Below, piece after piece: positions 43,677 through 53,077 of a DNA stretch of 64,000 nt (position 1 is its first letter; each line of letters starts with the position of its first letter). This DNA comes from RYN-133 sp963708645 (GTDB lineage Bacteria; Actinomycetota; Actinomycetes; Mycobacteriales; Jatrophihabitantaceae), in NCBI GenBank assembly GCA_963708645.1, contig CAVPTA010000013.1:55476-119475 (forward strand). Direction: 5' to 3'. Under the pieces are notes generated by a model. The model saw nothing but the letters and a program-made list of their open reading frames with translations, had not been told where the DNA came from and searched no databases. Both the position numbers and the translations under genes were made by a program.

Positions 43677-43728
43677 TGGAACCTCCTGGCAAGAGGATTA
43701 CGCCCGATTTGGCTACCGTGCCACGGTC

Positions 43729-43763
43729 GGCGGGGGTTGCCAATGCCTTGGCAAACCCCCGCC
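43729..43763 (-). promoter_or_regulatory. Intercistronic hairpin between binding protein and permeases
   Basis: GGCGGGGGTTGCCAA and TTGGCAAACCCCCGCC pair, with one bulged base, around a TGCC loop, in the roughly 150-bp gap between the lipoprotein and permease genes. Such hairpins partly end transcription or protect upstream mRNA, giving more binding protein than permease. Confidence 0.7.
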
Positions 43764-43827
43764 GCTCGCGGTCACGTCACACGATGTCGCTCGCCGGCGG
43801 CACCGTGGTGGAACTAGGGACTAGGCG

Positions 43828-45114
43828 CTACGACGACGCTGTCTGGATCGCCTTCTGGATGTCGGCCAGCGCTTGCTGGGTCGATTTCTGGCCCTGCAGT
43901 GCTGCGTAGACGTTGGTCTCGATCGCCTGGGTCACCGCGGGATAGAACGGCGTAACCGGACGCGGGACCGCGGTCTGGATCGACTTGAGCAGCGTCGGCA
44001 GGTACGGGAACTTCTTCACCAGCGCGGCGTTCGTGTACAGCGAGCTGATCACCGGGGCGAGCGTGCCCTGGGTGAGGTCCCACTGCTGCTGCGCAGGCTC
44101 TTCCATCCACTTGACGAACGCGAGCGCGGTCGCCTTGTGAGTGGAGAAGTTGCTCACCGCGAGGCTGTGCCCGCCGAGCGTCGATGCACCGTGACCGTTC
44201 GGGCCGGGCAGCGGAGCGATCCCGAACTTGCCGATGACCTTCGACGGCGCCGCGTTCAGGATGGCGTCGGCGTAGGGCCAGTTGCGCATGAAGACGAGCT
44301 TGCCTGCCGAGAACGCGTTCAGGCTCTCGGTCTCTTCGAACCCGATCGCTTCCTTGGGGATGTAGCCCTGCTTGAAGCCGTTCACCAGGAAGTCGAGGCC
44401 CTTGGCCGCGGCCGCGGTGTCGATCGCGGGCGTCTTGCCGTCGGACTTGACGATCTCGCCGCCGGCGGCGTTGATCGCCTCGGCCGCGTTACAGGTCAGG
44501 CCCTCGTACTTCGCGAACTGACCCGCGTAGCAGCCCGGCTGCGACCCGGTGATCGTGTTGGACGTCTTGCCCTTGCAGTCGGCGATCAGCTGATCCCACG
44601 TCGTGGGCGGCGTCTTCACGATGTCCTTGCGGTAATAGAGCAGTCCGCCGTCGGACGCGTACGGGGCCGCGTACAGCGTGTTGTTGTAGGTCGCGGCTTT
44701 GACCGTTGCCGGCAGCAGCGAACTGGTCGGCAGCGCGTTCGCGCCGGTGAGCGGCATCAGCCAGCCCTTGGCGGCGAACTCCGCCGTCCACACGACGTCG
44801 ACCGTGACCACGTCGTAGCCACTGTCCTTCGCCTGGAAGTGCTGCTGCAGGTCGGACAGCTGCTGGTCGGCTTCTGCCGACTGCTGCTTGACCGTGACCT
44901 TCTGGTCTGGGTGCAGCTTGTTCCACGCATCGGCGAGGTGGGGCCACACGTTGCTGTTGTCCTTACCGGTCACCAGAGTGATGGGACCGGTGCCCGTGGC
45001 CTTGCCGCCGCCACCACTACCGCCGGAGTTGCCGCTGCTCGATGAGCACGCCACCAGCGCGGAGCTGGCGAGAGCCAAGGCAATCGAGGCAATTGCCGCA
45101 CTTCTGAACCGCAT
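43828..45114 (-). CDS. Sugar-binding lipoprotein of the ABC importer
   Basis: A 428-residue extracytoplasmic binding protein. The signal peptide ends in a lipobox LVACSSSS, so the mature Cys23 is lipid-anchored, followed by a Gly/Ser linker. The body shows the type 1 binding-protein pattern GYDVVTVDVVWTAEFAAKGWL, YAAPYASDGGLLYYRKDI and LVFMRNWPYAD typical of maltose/trehalose-type proteins. The sugar is unknown; the nearby glucosidase-like gene suggests an alpha-glucoside. It is first in the operon. Confidence 0.92.
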   Translation of the reverse strand: MRFRSAAIASIALALASSALVACSSSSGNSGGSGGGGKATGTGPITLVTGKDNSNVWPHLADAWNKLHPDQKVTVKQQSAEADQQLSDLQQHFQAKDSGYDVVTVDVVWTAEFAAKGWLMPLTGANALPTSSLLPATVKAATYNNTLYAAPYASDGGLLYYRKDIVKTPPTTWDQLIADCKGKTSNTITGSQPGCYAGQFAKYEGLTCNAAEAINAAGGEIVKSDGKTPAIDTAAAAKGLDFLVNGFKQGYIPKEAIGFEETESLNAFSAGKLVFMRNWPYADAILNAAPSKVIGKFGIAPLPGPNGHGASTLGGHSLAVSNFSTHKATALAFVKWMEEPAQQQWDLTQGTLAPVISSLYTNAALVKKFPYLPTLLKSIQTAVPRPVTPFYPAVTQAIETNVYAALQGQKSTQQALADIQKAIQTASS

Positions 45115-45255
45115 GGGCCGTCCCTTCTGAAGAACCGAAAGCCCTTACACGTCGTGCTCAACATGGCACGCAGGTGACCGGGAGGGAACGACATCGGGTC
45201 AGCAGATACCTATTCGTTACCTGCGTCGAACAATTGCGAAACGACGGCTCGTGCC

Positions 45256-45816
45256 CTATACGACAGCGCGGGCCTTGTGAGGTGCGAAGGCACCGCCCAA
45301 GATCAATGCGTAGCCGAGCACAACAGCCCAAGGCCCCAACGATGTCTGCTGGAGGAATTGGCTGTATGACGGTGGCCTCGCGTTGGGCGGTGGGTTGCCG
45401 GCGAAGATCACCAGGTCGAGCGCCGCGACGGTGAGGCCGCCACCGGCGAACGCCGCGACCGCGGCGAGCCAGCGCGGCGTCCAGTATCGGTCGCCTACCG
45501 GCGAAACGGCGAGCGCGCCGAAGGCGGCCGCCACGACCGCGAGCACCCAGCCCATCCACGCGAAGTACGAATCGGCCGCCCCGAACGAGACGTAGGGCGC
45601 GATGCCCTGCTGCGTCACCTCGGCCTGGAATCGATCGAGCGCGGCGTGCACCTCGCCGAAGCTGGCGCTGCTGCCCGCGCCCGAGAAGAAATGGACGATG
45701 AAGTTGTCCGAGGTCACCCGGAACCAGGGCAGGATGATCATGCCGATCAATACCAACAGCACGCCGGTGCCGACGACTGCTGCGCCGATCCGGCTCGGGG
45801 CGTCGCGCTCGTCCAC
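45256..45816 (-). CDS. Hypothetical membrane protein
   Basis: A 186-residue protein with four membrane segments (VVGTGVLLVLIGMIILPWF, WMGWVLAVVAAAFGALAVS, WLAAVAAFAGGGLTVAALDL, WAVVLGYALILGGAFA). The extracytoplasmic loop after the first segment contains RVTSDNFIVHFFSG and a predicted helix. The layout recalls actinobacterial conserved membrane proteins of unknown function. It starts with GTG and is divergent from the next gene, with 39 bp between them. Confidence 0.7.
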   Translation of the reverse strand: MDERDAPSRIGAAVVGTGVLLVLIGMIILPWFRVTSDNFIVHFFSGAGSSASFGEVHAALDRFQAEVTQQGIAPYVSFGAADSYFAWMGWVLAVVAAAFGALAVSPVGDRYWTPRWLAAVAAFAGGGLTVAALDLVIFAGNPPPNARPPSYSQFLQQTSLGPWAVVLGYALILGGAFAPHKARAVV

Positions 45817-45855
45817 CCGTGCAAGGTAGCCGACCGGTCCGGCTAGGCTCGCGGC

Positions 45856-46305
45856 ATGGACGAGGCGCCACCGCTTCGGCAGGTGTGGCGGATCCCCACG
45901 TGGCAGCCGCCCGCGCTCATCCTGCTTGCCACGGCGTTACTGGCCTATGACATCTACGGTTCGCCGAGTATCGGCGCGCTGATCATGACCGCCCTCATCG
46001 CGGCAGCCGCCCTGGTCAGTGCGCTCATCGCCGTGCGCTACGTCCTGGTCGCCGATGCCGAGGGAATCTGGGTGCGGTCGTTCGCCTCGCAGCACATGGT
46101 CGAATGGTCCGACATCGCCGACATCGACGTGACTCACGTGCGCGGCACCACCTCGACCGTGCGCATCACGCGTCGCGACGGCAACTTCATCGATGTGCCG
46201 CCGTCGTTGTTCCAGCCGACACTGCCCACCGGCGCGCGAAAGGCGCTGGCGATCGTCGGCACAGCCGCTCGGCGGCTGAACGAACTGGCCGCACAGGCCA
46301 AATGA
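45856..46305 (+). CDS. PH-domain membrane protein, hypothetical
   Basis: A 149-residue protein with two N-terminal membrane segments (ALILLATALLAYDIYG, LIMTALIAAAALVSALIAV), then a domain with GIWVRSFASQHMVEWSDIADIDV and VRITRRDGNFIDVPPSLFQP. This is the arrangement of small bacterial PH-domain (bPH/DUF2581-like) membrane proteins in actinobacteria. Function is unknown. Confidence 0.7.
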   Translation: MDEAPPLRQVWRIPTWQPPALILLATALLAYDIYGSPSIGALIMTALIAAAALVSALIAVRYVLVADAEGIWVRSFASQHMVEWSDIADIDVTHVRGTTSTVRITRRDGNFIDVPPSLFQPTLPTGARKALAIVGTAARRLNELAAQAK

Positions 46306-46321
46306 GCCGAGTGAGCTGTCG

Positions 46322-47470
46322 CTAGCCCCGGCCGTCCCATTCGTTGGTGAGCGCCCAGTGCGCACCGACCGTCCACGCCTGTACATGGTTCGCCGCTCGT
46401 ACGCGCTGCAGCTCACCGTCGACGCCGACGCCGTAGAGCTCGGGGAATCCGCCGAGCTCGTCGATCGCGCTGAGCACACCGCGGCGCACGGTCTCGGCGT
46501 CGTCGAGACGCCCTGCCGCGCGCAGGCCGCCCCAGCCCAGCCAACTGTCGAAGGGCCAGACGGTGCCGCGGTGATAGCCGTCGATGCGGAACACGGGCGA
46601 CGCGCTCGACAACGTGCGCAGGCCGTATTCGGTGAGGACGTCCGGTTCGGCCAGTCGCTCGGCAACGTCACCGACAACATCGGGCTCGAGCGCGTCGGCC
46701 CACAGCAACCAGCCCAGCTGCGAACCCGCGCCGGGCACCGGCCCGTCGGCATCGACGAGCACGACTTCTGGCAGGTAGGAACGCGTCACCTGGGCGCGCA
46801 TCCGGTCGTGGCGCTGGCGCCACTCGTCCTCGCCGGTCAACCGGGCCAGTGCACGGAGCGCCGCAACGGTGACGGCCTGCGTGTCGGCGTCGGCGAACGG
46901 CGGGGTCGGACCGGTGCCGTCCGGGCGCAGCGTGCCGCCGCCGTTGTCGTCGGTAACGGGGTCGATCGCGTCGCGCCAACCCTGATGGGTGAGGCCGCCG
47001 AGGTCTCCCCCGGCGTGACGGATCAGCCCGTCACCGCGATCGAGTTCCCCGGAGATCCACTGCGCTGCCGCGCGCCAGTTCGGCTCGAGTTCCGTGACCA
47101 GGTCTGGGTCCGCGACAGCGGCGAGCACGACCACGAACCATGACGTCGCGTCGGCCGTGCCGTAGTAGCCGAACGGTCCGGGTGGCCAGCCGACGAACGA
47201 CTCAGGTGGTTCGTCGCGGAACTCGTGCCCGATCTTGCCCGGCGCCTCGAGGGTGCCGCTGTCGTGCGCGCGTCCTTGCTTGGCTGCCAACGCGCGCAAT
47301 GTCGCGTGCGCAACGTCCGGACGCGTTGGCAACAGCTGCAGCGAAGTGATCAGCGAGTCGCGCCCGAACAACGCGTGGAACCGGCCCGGATCGTCAGCGG
47401 CGACCGGCAACGACGAAGCGTAGGGCCACCCGTCGGGAGCCAGGACGTCGTCAAGGCCGGCGACCTGCAT
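46322..47470 (-). CDS. Amylo-alpha-1,6-glucosidase/glycogen-debranching-like protein
   Basis: A 382-residue protein predicted to be an (alpha/alpha)6-barrel glycosidase. FHALFGRDSLITSLQLLP near the N-terminus and FRIDGYHRGTVWPFDSWLGW near the C-terminus are typical of the amylo-alpha-1,6-glucosidase C-terminal domain, which hydrolyses branch or terminal glucosyl units. The N-terminal domain of long debranching enzymes is absent. It probably processes sugars brought by the nearby importer, although it is separated by two hypothetical genes. ATG with AGGAGAG five bases upstream. Confidence 0.8.
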   Translation of the reverse strand: MQVAGLDDVLAPDGWPYASSLPVAADDPGRFHALFGRDSLITSLQLLPTRPDVAHATLRALAAKQGRAHDSGTLEAPGKIGHEFRDEPPESFVGWPPGPFGYYGTADATSWFVVVLAAVADPDLVTELEPNWRAAAQWISGELDRGDGLIRHAGGDLGGLTHQGWRDAIDPVTDDNGGGTLRPDGTGPTPPFADADTQAVTVAALRALARLTGEDEWRQRHDRMRAQVTRSYLPEVVLVDADGPVPGAGSQLGWLLWADALEPDVVGDVAERLAEPDVLTEYGLRTLSSASPVFRIDGYHRGTVWPFDSWLGWGGLRAAGRLDDAETVRRGVLSAIDELGGFPELYGVGVDGELQRVRAANHVQAWTVGAHWALTNEWDGRG

Positions 47471-47487
47471 GGTCTCTCCTGGCCGAG

Positions 47488-49440
47488 TCACTCCTGGTTG
47501 GGTGTCGTCTTCGCGATCTGCATCAAGAATTCGTAGTTCGTGCGCGTCTTCTTGAGCCGGTCGAGCAGCAGGTCGATCGCCTGCTGGCTCTCGAGCGCGT
47601 GCAGCACACGCCGCAGCTTGATAGTGACGGCGAGCTCGTCCGGCGAGAGCAGGATCTCTTCCTTACGCGTGGACGACTGGTCGACGTCGACGGCCGGGAA
47701 GACGCGCTTGTCGGCGATCTTGCGGTCGAGCTTCAGCTCGGCGTTGCCGGTGCCCTTGTACTCCTCGAAGAACACCGTGTCACCGGCCGATCCGGTCTCG
47801 ACGAGCGCGCTCGCGATGATCGTGAGCGATCCGCCGTTCTCGATGTTGCGTGCCGCACCGAGGAACCGCTTCGGCTGGTACAGCGCGGTCGAATCAACGC
47901 CACCGGACAGGATGCGTCCGCTCGCGGGTGCACCGAGGTTGTAGGCACGGCCGAGGCGGGTGATCGAGTCGAGCAGCACGACGACGTCGTGGCCCATCTC
48001 GACGAGGCGCTTGGCGCGCTCGATCGACAGCTCGGCGACCATCGTGTGGTCCTGCGGGCGCCGGTCGAAGGTCGAGGCGATGACCTCGCCCTTCACCGAA
48101 CGCTGCATGTCGGTGACCTCTTCGGGACGCTCGTCGACGAGCACCACCATCAGGTGCACTTCCGGGTTGTTGATCGAGATCGCGTTCGCGATCGCCTGCA
48201 TGATCATCGTCTTGCCGGCCTTGGGCGGCGACACGATCAGCGCGCGCTGTCCCTTGCCGATCGGCATCACGAGGTCGATGACACGAGTGGTCAGGATGTG
48301 TGGCTCGGTCTCGAGGCGCAGACGCTCCTGCGGGTACAGCGGGGTGAGGCGGGTGAACTCGACCCGGCTCTTCATGTCGTCGGGGTTGCGGCCGTTGACG
48401 GTGTCGAGGCGCACGAGCGGGTTGTACTTCTCGCGGCGGTCGCCGTCCTTCGGCTGCTTGATCGCGCCGGTGACGGCGTCACCGCGGCGCAGGCCGAAGC
48501 GGCGCACGTAGGAGTTCGCGACGTACACGTCGTCCGGGCCCGCGTAGTAGCCACCGGTGCGGACGAACCAGGTGTTCTTGTCGGCTACCTCGTCGAGGAT
48601 GCCGGCAACGGGGATCAGGACATCGTCGTCGGACACGGTCGGCTCGACCTCGTTGCCGCCGCCGCTCTGCGGGTTCGCAGCACGGTCGCGGTTACGCCCG
48701 CGGCGATCGCGGTAGCGGCGCCCGCGGCGGCGGTTGCCGTCATAGTCGTCGTCGCCGTTCTGGTTGGCACCGTTCTGGTTGGCACCGTTCTGGTTGGCGC
48801 CGGTCTGGTTGGCACCGGTCTGGTTGTTCTGTTGCCCGCCGCCCTGGTTCTGGTTGTGCTGGCTGTTCTGGTTGTTCGGCGAACGGTCACGCTGGCTTTG
48901 CTGGTTGTTCTGGTTGTCGTTCTGGTTGTTGTTCTGAGCGTTGTTCTGAGAGTTGTTCTGAGAGTTGTTCTGAGAGTTGCCGTTCTGAGAGTTGCCGTTC
49001 TGGCTGCTGCGCTGGCGGCTGGGCTGCTCGGACTTCGACTCGGCGTCGTTGTCTGTTCGCTTGTTGTCAGCCTTGGTGTCAGCGCTGTCGGACTTCGCGT
49101 TCTTCGCGTCGGCCCTCGAGTCAGGCTTGGTGTCGGTCCTCGCCTCGGCCTTGACGGAGGCGGCGTCGGTTTTCGGGCTGTTCGCCTTGGCGGCGGAGCC
49201 GGACTCGCCTGCCTGCGCGGCTTTGATCGCCGCGACGAGGTCGCTCTTCTTCAGCTTGGCGGTGGCAATGCCCATCCCGCCCGCGAGCTGCTGCAATTCC
49301 GACAGCAGCATGGTGTTCAGTGACGCCCGCTTGGCGCGCGTCGTAGTTGCAGTCGTGCTTGCCGAATTGGCGCGATCAGCATTTGCGCGACCAGTATTCG
49401 CGTGATCAGCGGCAGATGACTGCTCCGAGATGTCGGTCAC
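47488..49440 (-). CDS. rho: Transcription termination factor Rho with Asn/Gln-rich insert
   Basis: A 650-residue Rho. The Rho_N domain (residues about 35-75: LNTMLLSELQQLAGGMGIAT) is followed by a low-complexity insert of about 190 residues, first Ala/Lys/Asp-rich, then a stretch dominated by Asn and Gln with GANQN repeats, then an Arg-rich GRRYRDRRGRNRDR. RNA-binding, Walker A (PPKAGKTMIMQ) and hexamer motifs follow. Actinobacterial Rho proteins often carry an insert, usually basic; this Asn/Gln-rich one is prion-like. The GTG giving MTDISEQSSAA was chosen as start. Confidence 0.96.
   Translation of the reverse strand: MTDISEQSSAADHANTGRANADRANSASTTATTTRAKRASLNTMLLSELQQLAGGMGIATAKLKKSDLVAAIKAAQAGESGSAAKANSPKTDAASVKAEARTDTKPDSRADAKNAKSDSADTKADNKRTDNDAESKSEQPSRQRSSQNGNSQNGNSQNNSQNNSQNNAQNNNQNDNQNNQQSQRDRSPNNQNSQHNQNQGGGQQNNQTGANQTGANQNGANQNGANQNGDDDYDGNRRRGRRYRDRRGRNRDRAANPQSGGGNEVEPTVSDDDVLIPVAGILDEVADKNTWFVRTGGYYAGPDDVYVANSYVRRFGLRRGDAVTGAIKQPKDGDRREKYNPLVRLDTVNGRNPDDMKSRVEFTRLTPLYPQERLRLETEPHILTTRVIDLVMPIGKGQRALIVSPPKAGKTMIMQAIANAISINNPEVHLMVVLVDERPEEVTDMQRSVKGEVIASTFDRRPQDHTMVAELSIERAKRLVEMGHDVVVLLDSITRLGRAYNLGAPASGRILSGGVDSTALYQPKRFLGAARNIENGGSLTIIASALVETGSAGDTVFFEEYKGTGNAELKLDRKIADKRVFPAVDVDQSSTRKEEILLSPDELAVTIKLRRVLHALESQQAIDLLLDRLKKTRTNYEFLMQIAKTTPNQE
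48756..48826. repeat. rho: 15-bp tandem repeats inside rho
   Basis: Four full and one partial copies of CGTTCTGGTTGGCAC (minor changes) encode tandem GANQN/GANQT units. With the next repeat block they show that the Asn/Gln insert grew by tandem duplication. The copy number is probably variable between strains. Confidence 0.85.
48938..48990. repeat. rho: 12-bp tandem repeats inside rho
   Basis: Repeated TTCTGAGAGTTG-type units encode NSQN repeats in the Asn/Gln-rich insert of Rho. They are in frame, so length change would alter the linker but not the reading frame. Confidence 0.8.
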
Positions 49441-49748
49441 GGTGGTGTCGGATCCTTCCGAAGTGGCTCCGTCTCGCGGCCATACGCTGCGAGTCCGGGC
49501 CGGTGCTGCGGGCAATTCCCATATCGCAGACTCGCCCGTCCCGTCGGGCCTGCGCTCTAAGCGCTGGTCCGGCAAGGGTTTGATAACTCGGTCTTGTCCC
49601 CTCGGGCAACGCCGATGCGAAACCAACTGATTGGGGAGGGCGGCGGGCCACTGTTGGGACGGCACCCGAACCGATGCACAGAGCCTAGACGCTCTGTTCA
49701 CCCCCAGCAACACCAGCCCGAACCCACATTATTCCGGGTTGATCACAA
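49441..49748 (-). promoter_or_regulatory. rho leader region (308 bp) between thrB and rho
   Basis: No gene is visible here. It holds the promoter described separately and about 240 bases of rho leader RNA. A short inverted repeat CAGAGC-GTCTAG-GCTCTG overlaps the promoter -10. Long rho leaders often carry Rho-dependent autoregulation, but I see no specific element. Confidence 0.5.
49682..49710 (-). promoter_or_regulatory. Predicted housekeeping-type promoter of rho
   Basis: On the minus strand TTGCTG and TAGGCT are separated by exactly 17 bases, close to the primary sigma consensus of actinobacteria. It lies after thrB and about 240 bases before the rho start, so rho would be expressed apart from the lysA-hom-thrC-thrB genes. 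Confidence 0.55.
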
Positions 49749-50699
49749 TTAGGTGCCGGCCGTGTCGCGCACCACTCGAGCTCCGTGGAGGTCCACCTCG
49801 AGGCGGTGGCAGCCCCAGTCCGCGGGTGTCTCGGTGGCGACCTTCTCGACCTCGACCTGATCTCGAGCCAGGACGAGGACGCTCGGACCGGCGCCTGACA
49901 CCGCCGCGGCGACACCGTCCGCCCTCAGCCTGGAAATCAGGTCGGCGCTCGCCGGTGCGTCGCCTGCTCGGTACTGCTGGTGCAGGCGATCCTCAGTCGC
50001 GGCAAAAAGGGCGTCGCCAGGCGCAGTGCCCCGCGCGGCGTCCGGTGTCGAGGCACTCAGCACGGCGACGAGCAGCGCGGTGCGCGCGGCTGTGAACGCG
50101 GCGTCCGAGTGCGGGACGGTGCCCGGCAGCAGGCCGCGTGCGGCGTGCGTCGACGATTCGAACGGCGGCACCATGACGACCGGGTGAATCGTCGTGGGGT
50201 CGGCCGCACGCAGTGCGCGAGCGCGCCCCGCATCGGTCCAGGCGATCGTGAGGCCGCCGTACAACGCGGCAGCGACGTTGTCGGGGTGCCCCTCGATCGC
50301 GGCGGCGAGTGCGAACGCCGACGTGTCAGGTAGCGCGGCTTCGCCACCCACGACGAGCGCGCGGGCCAGGACGACGCCCGCGACGATCGCGGCCGCCGAA
50401 GACCCGAGTCCGCGCCCGTGCGGAATGCGGTTCGCGCACGACACTTCGATGCCGCGGGGCTGGCCGCCCAGCCGGGTGAAGGTCTCGCGCATCGCGCGCA
50501 CAACCAGGTGCGACTCGTCGCGCGGCAGCTGCTCACCCTCACCGGCGATGTCGACCTTCAGGCCGCCCTCGACGACGCGGGCGACAAGATCGTCGTGCAG
50601 GCTCAGCGCCAACCCGAGACAGTCGAAGCCGGGGCCGAGGTTCGCGCTCGTGGCGGGCACCCGGACGTGCAGGGGGCCGGCCCGGAACGCGGGTTTCAT
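49749..50699 (-). CDS. thrB: Homoserine kinase
   Basis: A 316-residue GHMP kinase. The N-terminal VRVPATSANLGPGFDCLGLAL and the ATP-binding motif IPHGRGLGSSAAAIVAGVVLA are diagnostic, and GAGPSVLVLARD is the third GHMP motif. It phosphorylates homoserine for threonine synthesis. It begins nine bases after the thrC stop, in the lysA-hom-thrC-thrB operon. Confidence 0.95.
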   Translation of the reverse strand: MKPAFRAGPLHVRVPATSANLGPGFDCLGLALSLHDDLVARVVEGGLKVDIAGEGEQLPRDESHLVVRAMRETFTRLGGQPRGIEVSCANRIPHGRGLGSSAAAIVAGVVLARALVVGGEAALPDTSAFALAAAIEGHPDNVAAALYGGLTIAWTDAGRARALRAADPTTIHPVVMVPPFESSTHAARGLLPGTVPHSDAAFTAARTALLVAVLSASTPDAARGTAPGDALFAATEDRLHQQYRAGDAPASADLISRLRADGVAAAVSGAGPSVLVLARDQVEVEKVATETPADWGCHRLEVDLHGARVVRDTAGT

Positions 50700-50708
50700 C
50701 GCGCGTCC

Positions 50709-51786
50709 TCAGCCCAGCCCGAGGCGCACTGCCGCGGTATGCGCGTCGACCGGGACTGTGATCGGTTTGGGTGCGCCGGCAATCGCCCACTCGGGGTCCT
50801 TGAGCCCATTACCGGTAACGGTGCAGACGACGACCGATCCGGCGCTCAACCGTCCGTCCGCAGCCGTCATGAGCAATCCGGCGATGCTGGCGGCCGAAGC
50901 CGGCTCGACGAACACCGCTTCGCTGCGCGCCACCAATCGATAGGCCTCGAGGATCTGCTTGTCGGTCACCGCATCGATCAGCCCGTGCGACTCATCGCGC
51001 GCTTGCTCGGCGAAGGTCCACGAAGCCGGATTACCGATGCGGATGGCAGTCGCGATCGTGACCGGCGTCGAGACCGGGGCGCCGTTGACGATCGGTGCGG
51101 CGCCGGCAGCCTGGAACCCGAACATTCGCGGCGTGGTGTCGACGACCGCATCGTTCGCGTACTCCTGATAGCCCTTCCAGTACGCGGTGATGTTGCCGGC
51201 ATTGCCGACGGGGATGCAGTGCACGTCCGGGGCACGCCCGAGCACGTCGCAGATCTCGAACGACGGCGGTCTTCTGGCCTTCGATCCGGAACGGGTTGAC
51301 CGAGTTGACGAGCGCGACCGGGTAGTCGACGGCGAGCTTCTGGGCCAACTCGAGGCAGTCGTCGAAATTGCCGTCGACCTGCAGCAGCTTCGCGCCGTGC
51401 ACCAAGGCCTGTGCCATCTTGCCGAGCGCGATCTTGCCCTGCGGGACGAGGACGGCGCACGTCATGCCGGCGCGCACCGCGTAGGCAGCTGCACTCGCGG
51501 ACGTGTTACCGGTCGATGCACAGATGACGGCCTGGGCACCCTCTTCGGCTGCCTTCGAGATCGCCATCGTCATGCCGCGGTCTTTGAACGATCCGGTCGG
51601 ATTGGCGCCTTCGACCTTCAGGTAGACCTCGCAGCCGGTGCGCTGCGAAAGTTCGCGGGCAGGGATGAGCGGCGTGCCGCCTTCGCACAGGGTGACGTTC
51701 GGCGTGCGTTCGGTGACGGGCAGCCGGTCGCGGTACGCCGCGATCAGCCCGGGCCACGGCCGAGCCGCGGCAAGCTCAGCCGTCAC
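50709..51786 (-). pseudogene. thrC: Threonine synthase, frame broken by one apparent insertion
   Basis: A PLP enzyme of about 358 residues converting O-phosphohomoserine to threonine. The PLP-binding Lys68 is in EGANPTGSFKDRGMTMAI, followed by ICASTGNTSASAAAYAVRAG and LVNSVNPFRIEGQKTA. The frame then changes: removing one base near 51263 restores FEICDVLGRAPDVHCIPVGNAGNITAYWKG and a normal C-terminus. Threonine synthesis genes around it are intact, so an assembly error is likely. The GTG start overlaps the hom stop by 11 bases. Confidence 0.9.
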
Positions 51787-53077
51787 TGGCGATCCCCTCG
51801 ACACGCATCACGCTGGCGGCCCGGCCGACGAAGGGCATCCGGCTCAACTGTTGCACCGTCGTCGCGAGCGCTGCGTCGCTCGCGGTGTGCGTGACCACGA
51901 CGAGCGTCGCCGCGTCGCCGCGACCTTCCTGCCGCACGGTCTGGATGCTCACACCCTGCTCGGCGAACGCGCCGGCCACAGCTGCCAGCACCCCGGGCTC
52001 GTCGTCGACATCGAGGGCGATGTGGTAGCGAGTGACGGCCTCGCCCATCGGCTGGATCGGCAATTCGGCGTACGCACTCTCGCCGGCGCCGCGGCTGCCG
52101 TTGAGCCGGTTGCGCGCCACTGCGACGAGATCTCCGAGCACGGCGCTCGCGGTCGGTGCGCCGCCTGCGCCGCGACCGTAGAACATCAGCGATCCGGCAG
52201 CTTCGGCTTCGACGAAGACCGCGTTGAACGCGTCGCCGACCCCGGCCAGCGGATGGACCCGAGGCAACATGACCGGGTGCACCCGCACCGACACCCGCTC
52301 GTCGTCGCCTGCACCGGTGCGCTCGCAGATCGCCAGCAGTTTGACGGTGCAGCCCATCGCGTTCGCGCTCGCGAGGTCGGCGGCAGTGACCTCGCTGATG
52401 CCCTCGCGATGGACGTCGGACATGGTGACCCGCGTGTGGAACGCAAGCCCGGCAAGGATGGCTGCTTTCGCCGCTGCGTCGAAGCCGTCGATGTCGGCGG
52501 TCGGATCGGCTTCTGCGTAACCCAACGCCGTCGCCTCGGCGAGGGCTTCGTCGAAGCCGGCGCCTGTTGCGTCCATGCGCGAAAGGATGAAGTTGGTCGT
52601 CCCGTTGACGATCCCCATCACCCGCGTGATGCGGTCACCGGCCAGTGACTCGCGCAGCGGTCGCAGCAGCGGAATGGCGCCGGCGACGGCCGCTTCGTAG
52701 TACAGATCGACCCCGGCCTTCGCTGCGGTGTCGTGCAGCGTCGCGCCGTCCTCGGCAAGCAGCGCCTTGTTGGCGCTCACGACGCTCTTCCCGGCCGCCA
52801 ATGCCTCGAGCAGGATGCCGCGGACGGGTTCGATGCCGCCGACCACCTCGATCACCACGTCGATGTCGTCGCGCGTAACCAGCGCAAAGGCATCGGTCGT
52901 CACAAGGTCGGGCGGCAGATCCTGGTGCCGCGCCGGGCGGCGCACTGCTACTCCGGCGACTTCCAGCGGTGCTCCGACGCGAGCGGCGAGATCGTCCGCC
53001 TGCTCGTCGATGAGGCGGAGCACCTGCGAGCCCACGACGCCGCAGCCCAACAATGCAATCTTTATCGCGTCACTCAA
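51776..53077 (-). CDS. hom: Homoserine dehydrogenase
   Basis: A 433-residue oxidoreductase. The NAD(P)-binding motif is IALLGCGVVGSQVLRL; the catalytic domain has VSANKALLAEDGATL and GIVNGTTNFILSRM with ALGYAEADPTADIDGFDAAAK. A C-terminal ACT domain (about 345-433: YHIALDVDDEPGVLAAVAGAF) allows feedback inhibition by threonine. The start is TTG, sharing TTGA with the lysA stop, so translation is coupled. Confidence 0.95.
   Translation of the reverse strand: MSDAIKIALLGCGVVGSQVLRLIDEQADDLAARVGAPLEVAGVAVRRPARHQDLPPDLVTTDAFALVTRDDIDVVIEVVGGIEPVRGILLEALAAGKSVVSANKALLAEDGATLHDTAAKAGVDLYYEAAVAGAIPLLRPLRESLAGDRITRVMGIVNGTTNFILSRMDATGAGFDEALAEATALGYAEADPTADIDGFDAAAKAAILAGLAFHTRVTMSDVHREGISEVTAADLASANAMGCTVKLLAICERTGAGDDERVSVRVHPVMLPRVHPLAGVGDAFNAVFVEAEAAGSLMFYGRGAGGAPTASAVLGDLVAVARNRLNGSRGAGESAYAELPIQPMGEAVTRYHIALDVDDEPGVLAAVAGAFAEQGVSIQTVRQEGRGDAATLVVVTHTASDAALATTVQQLSRMPFVGRAASVMRVEGIASDG

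Noticed and set aside
48756..48990. Intergenic minisatellite or CRISPR
   Set aside because: The repeats are in frame inside rho and encode its Asn/Gln-rich insert.
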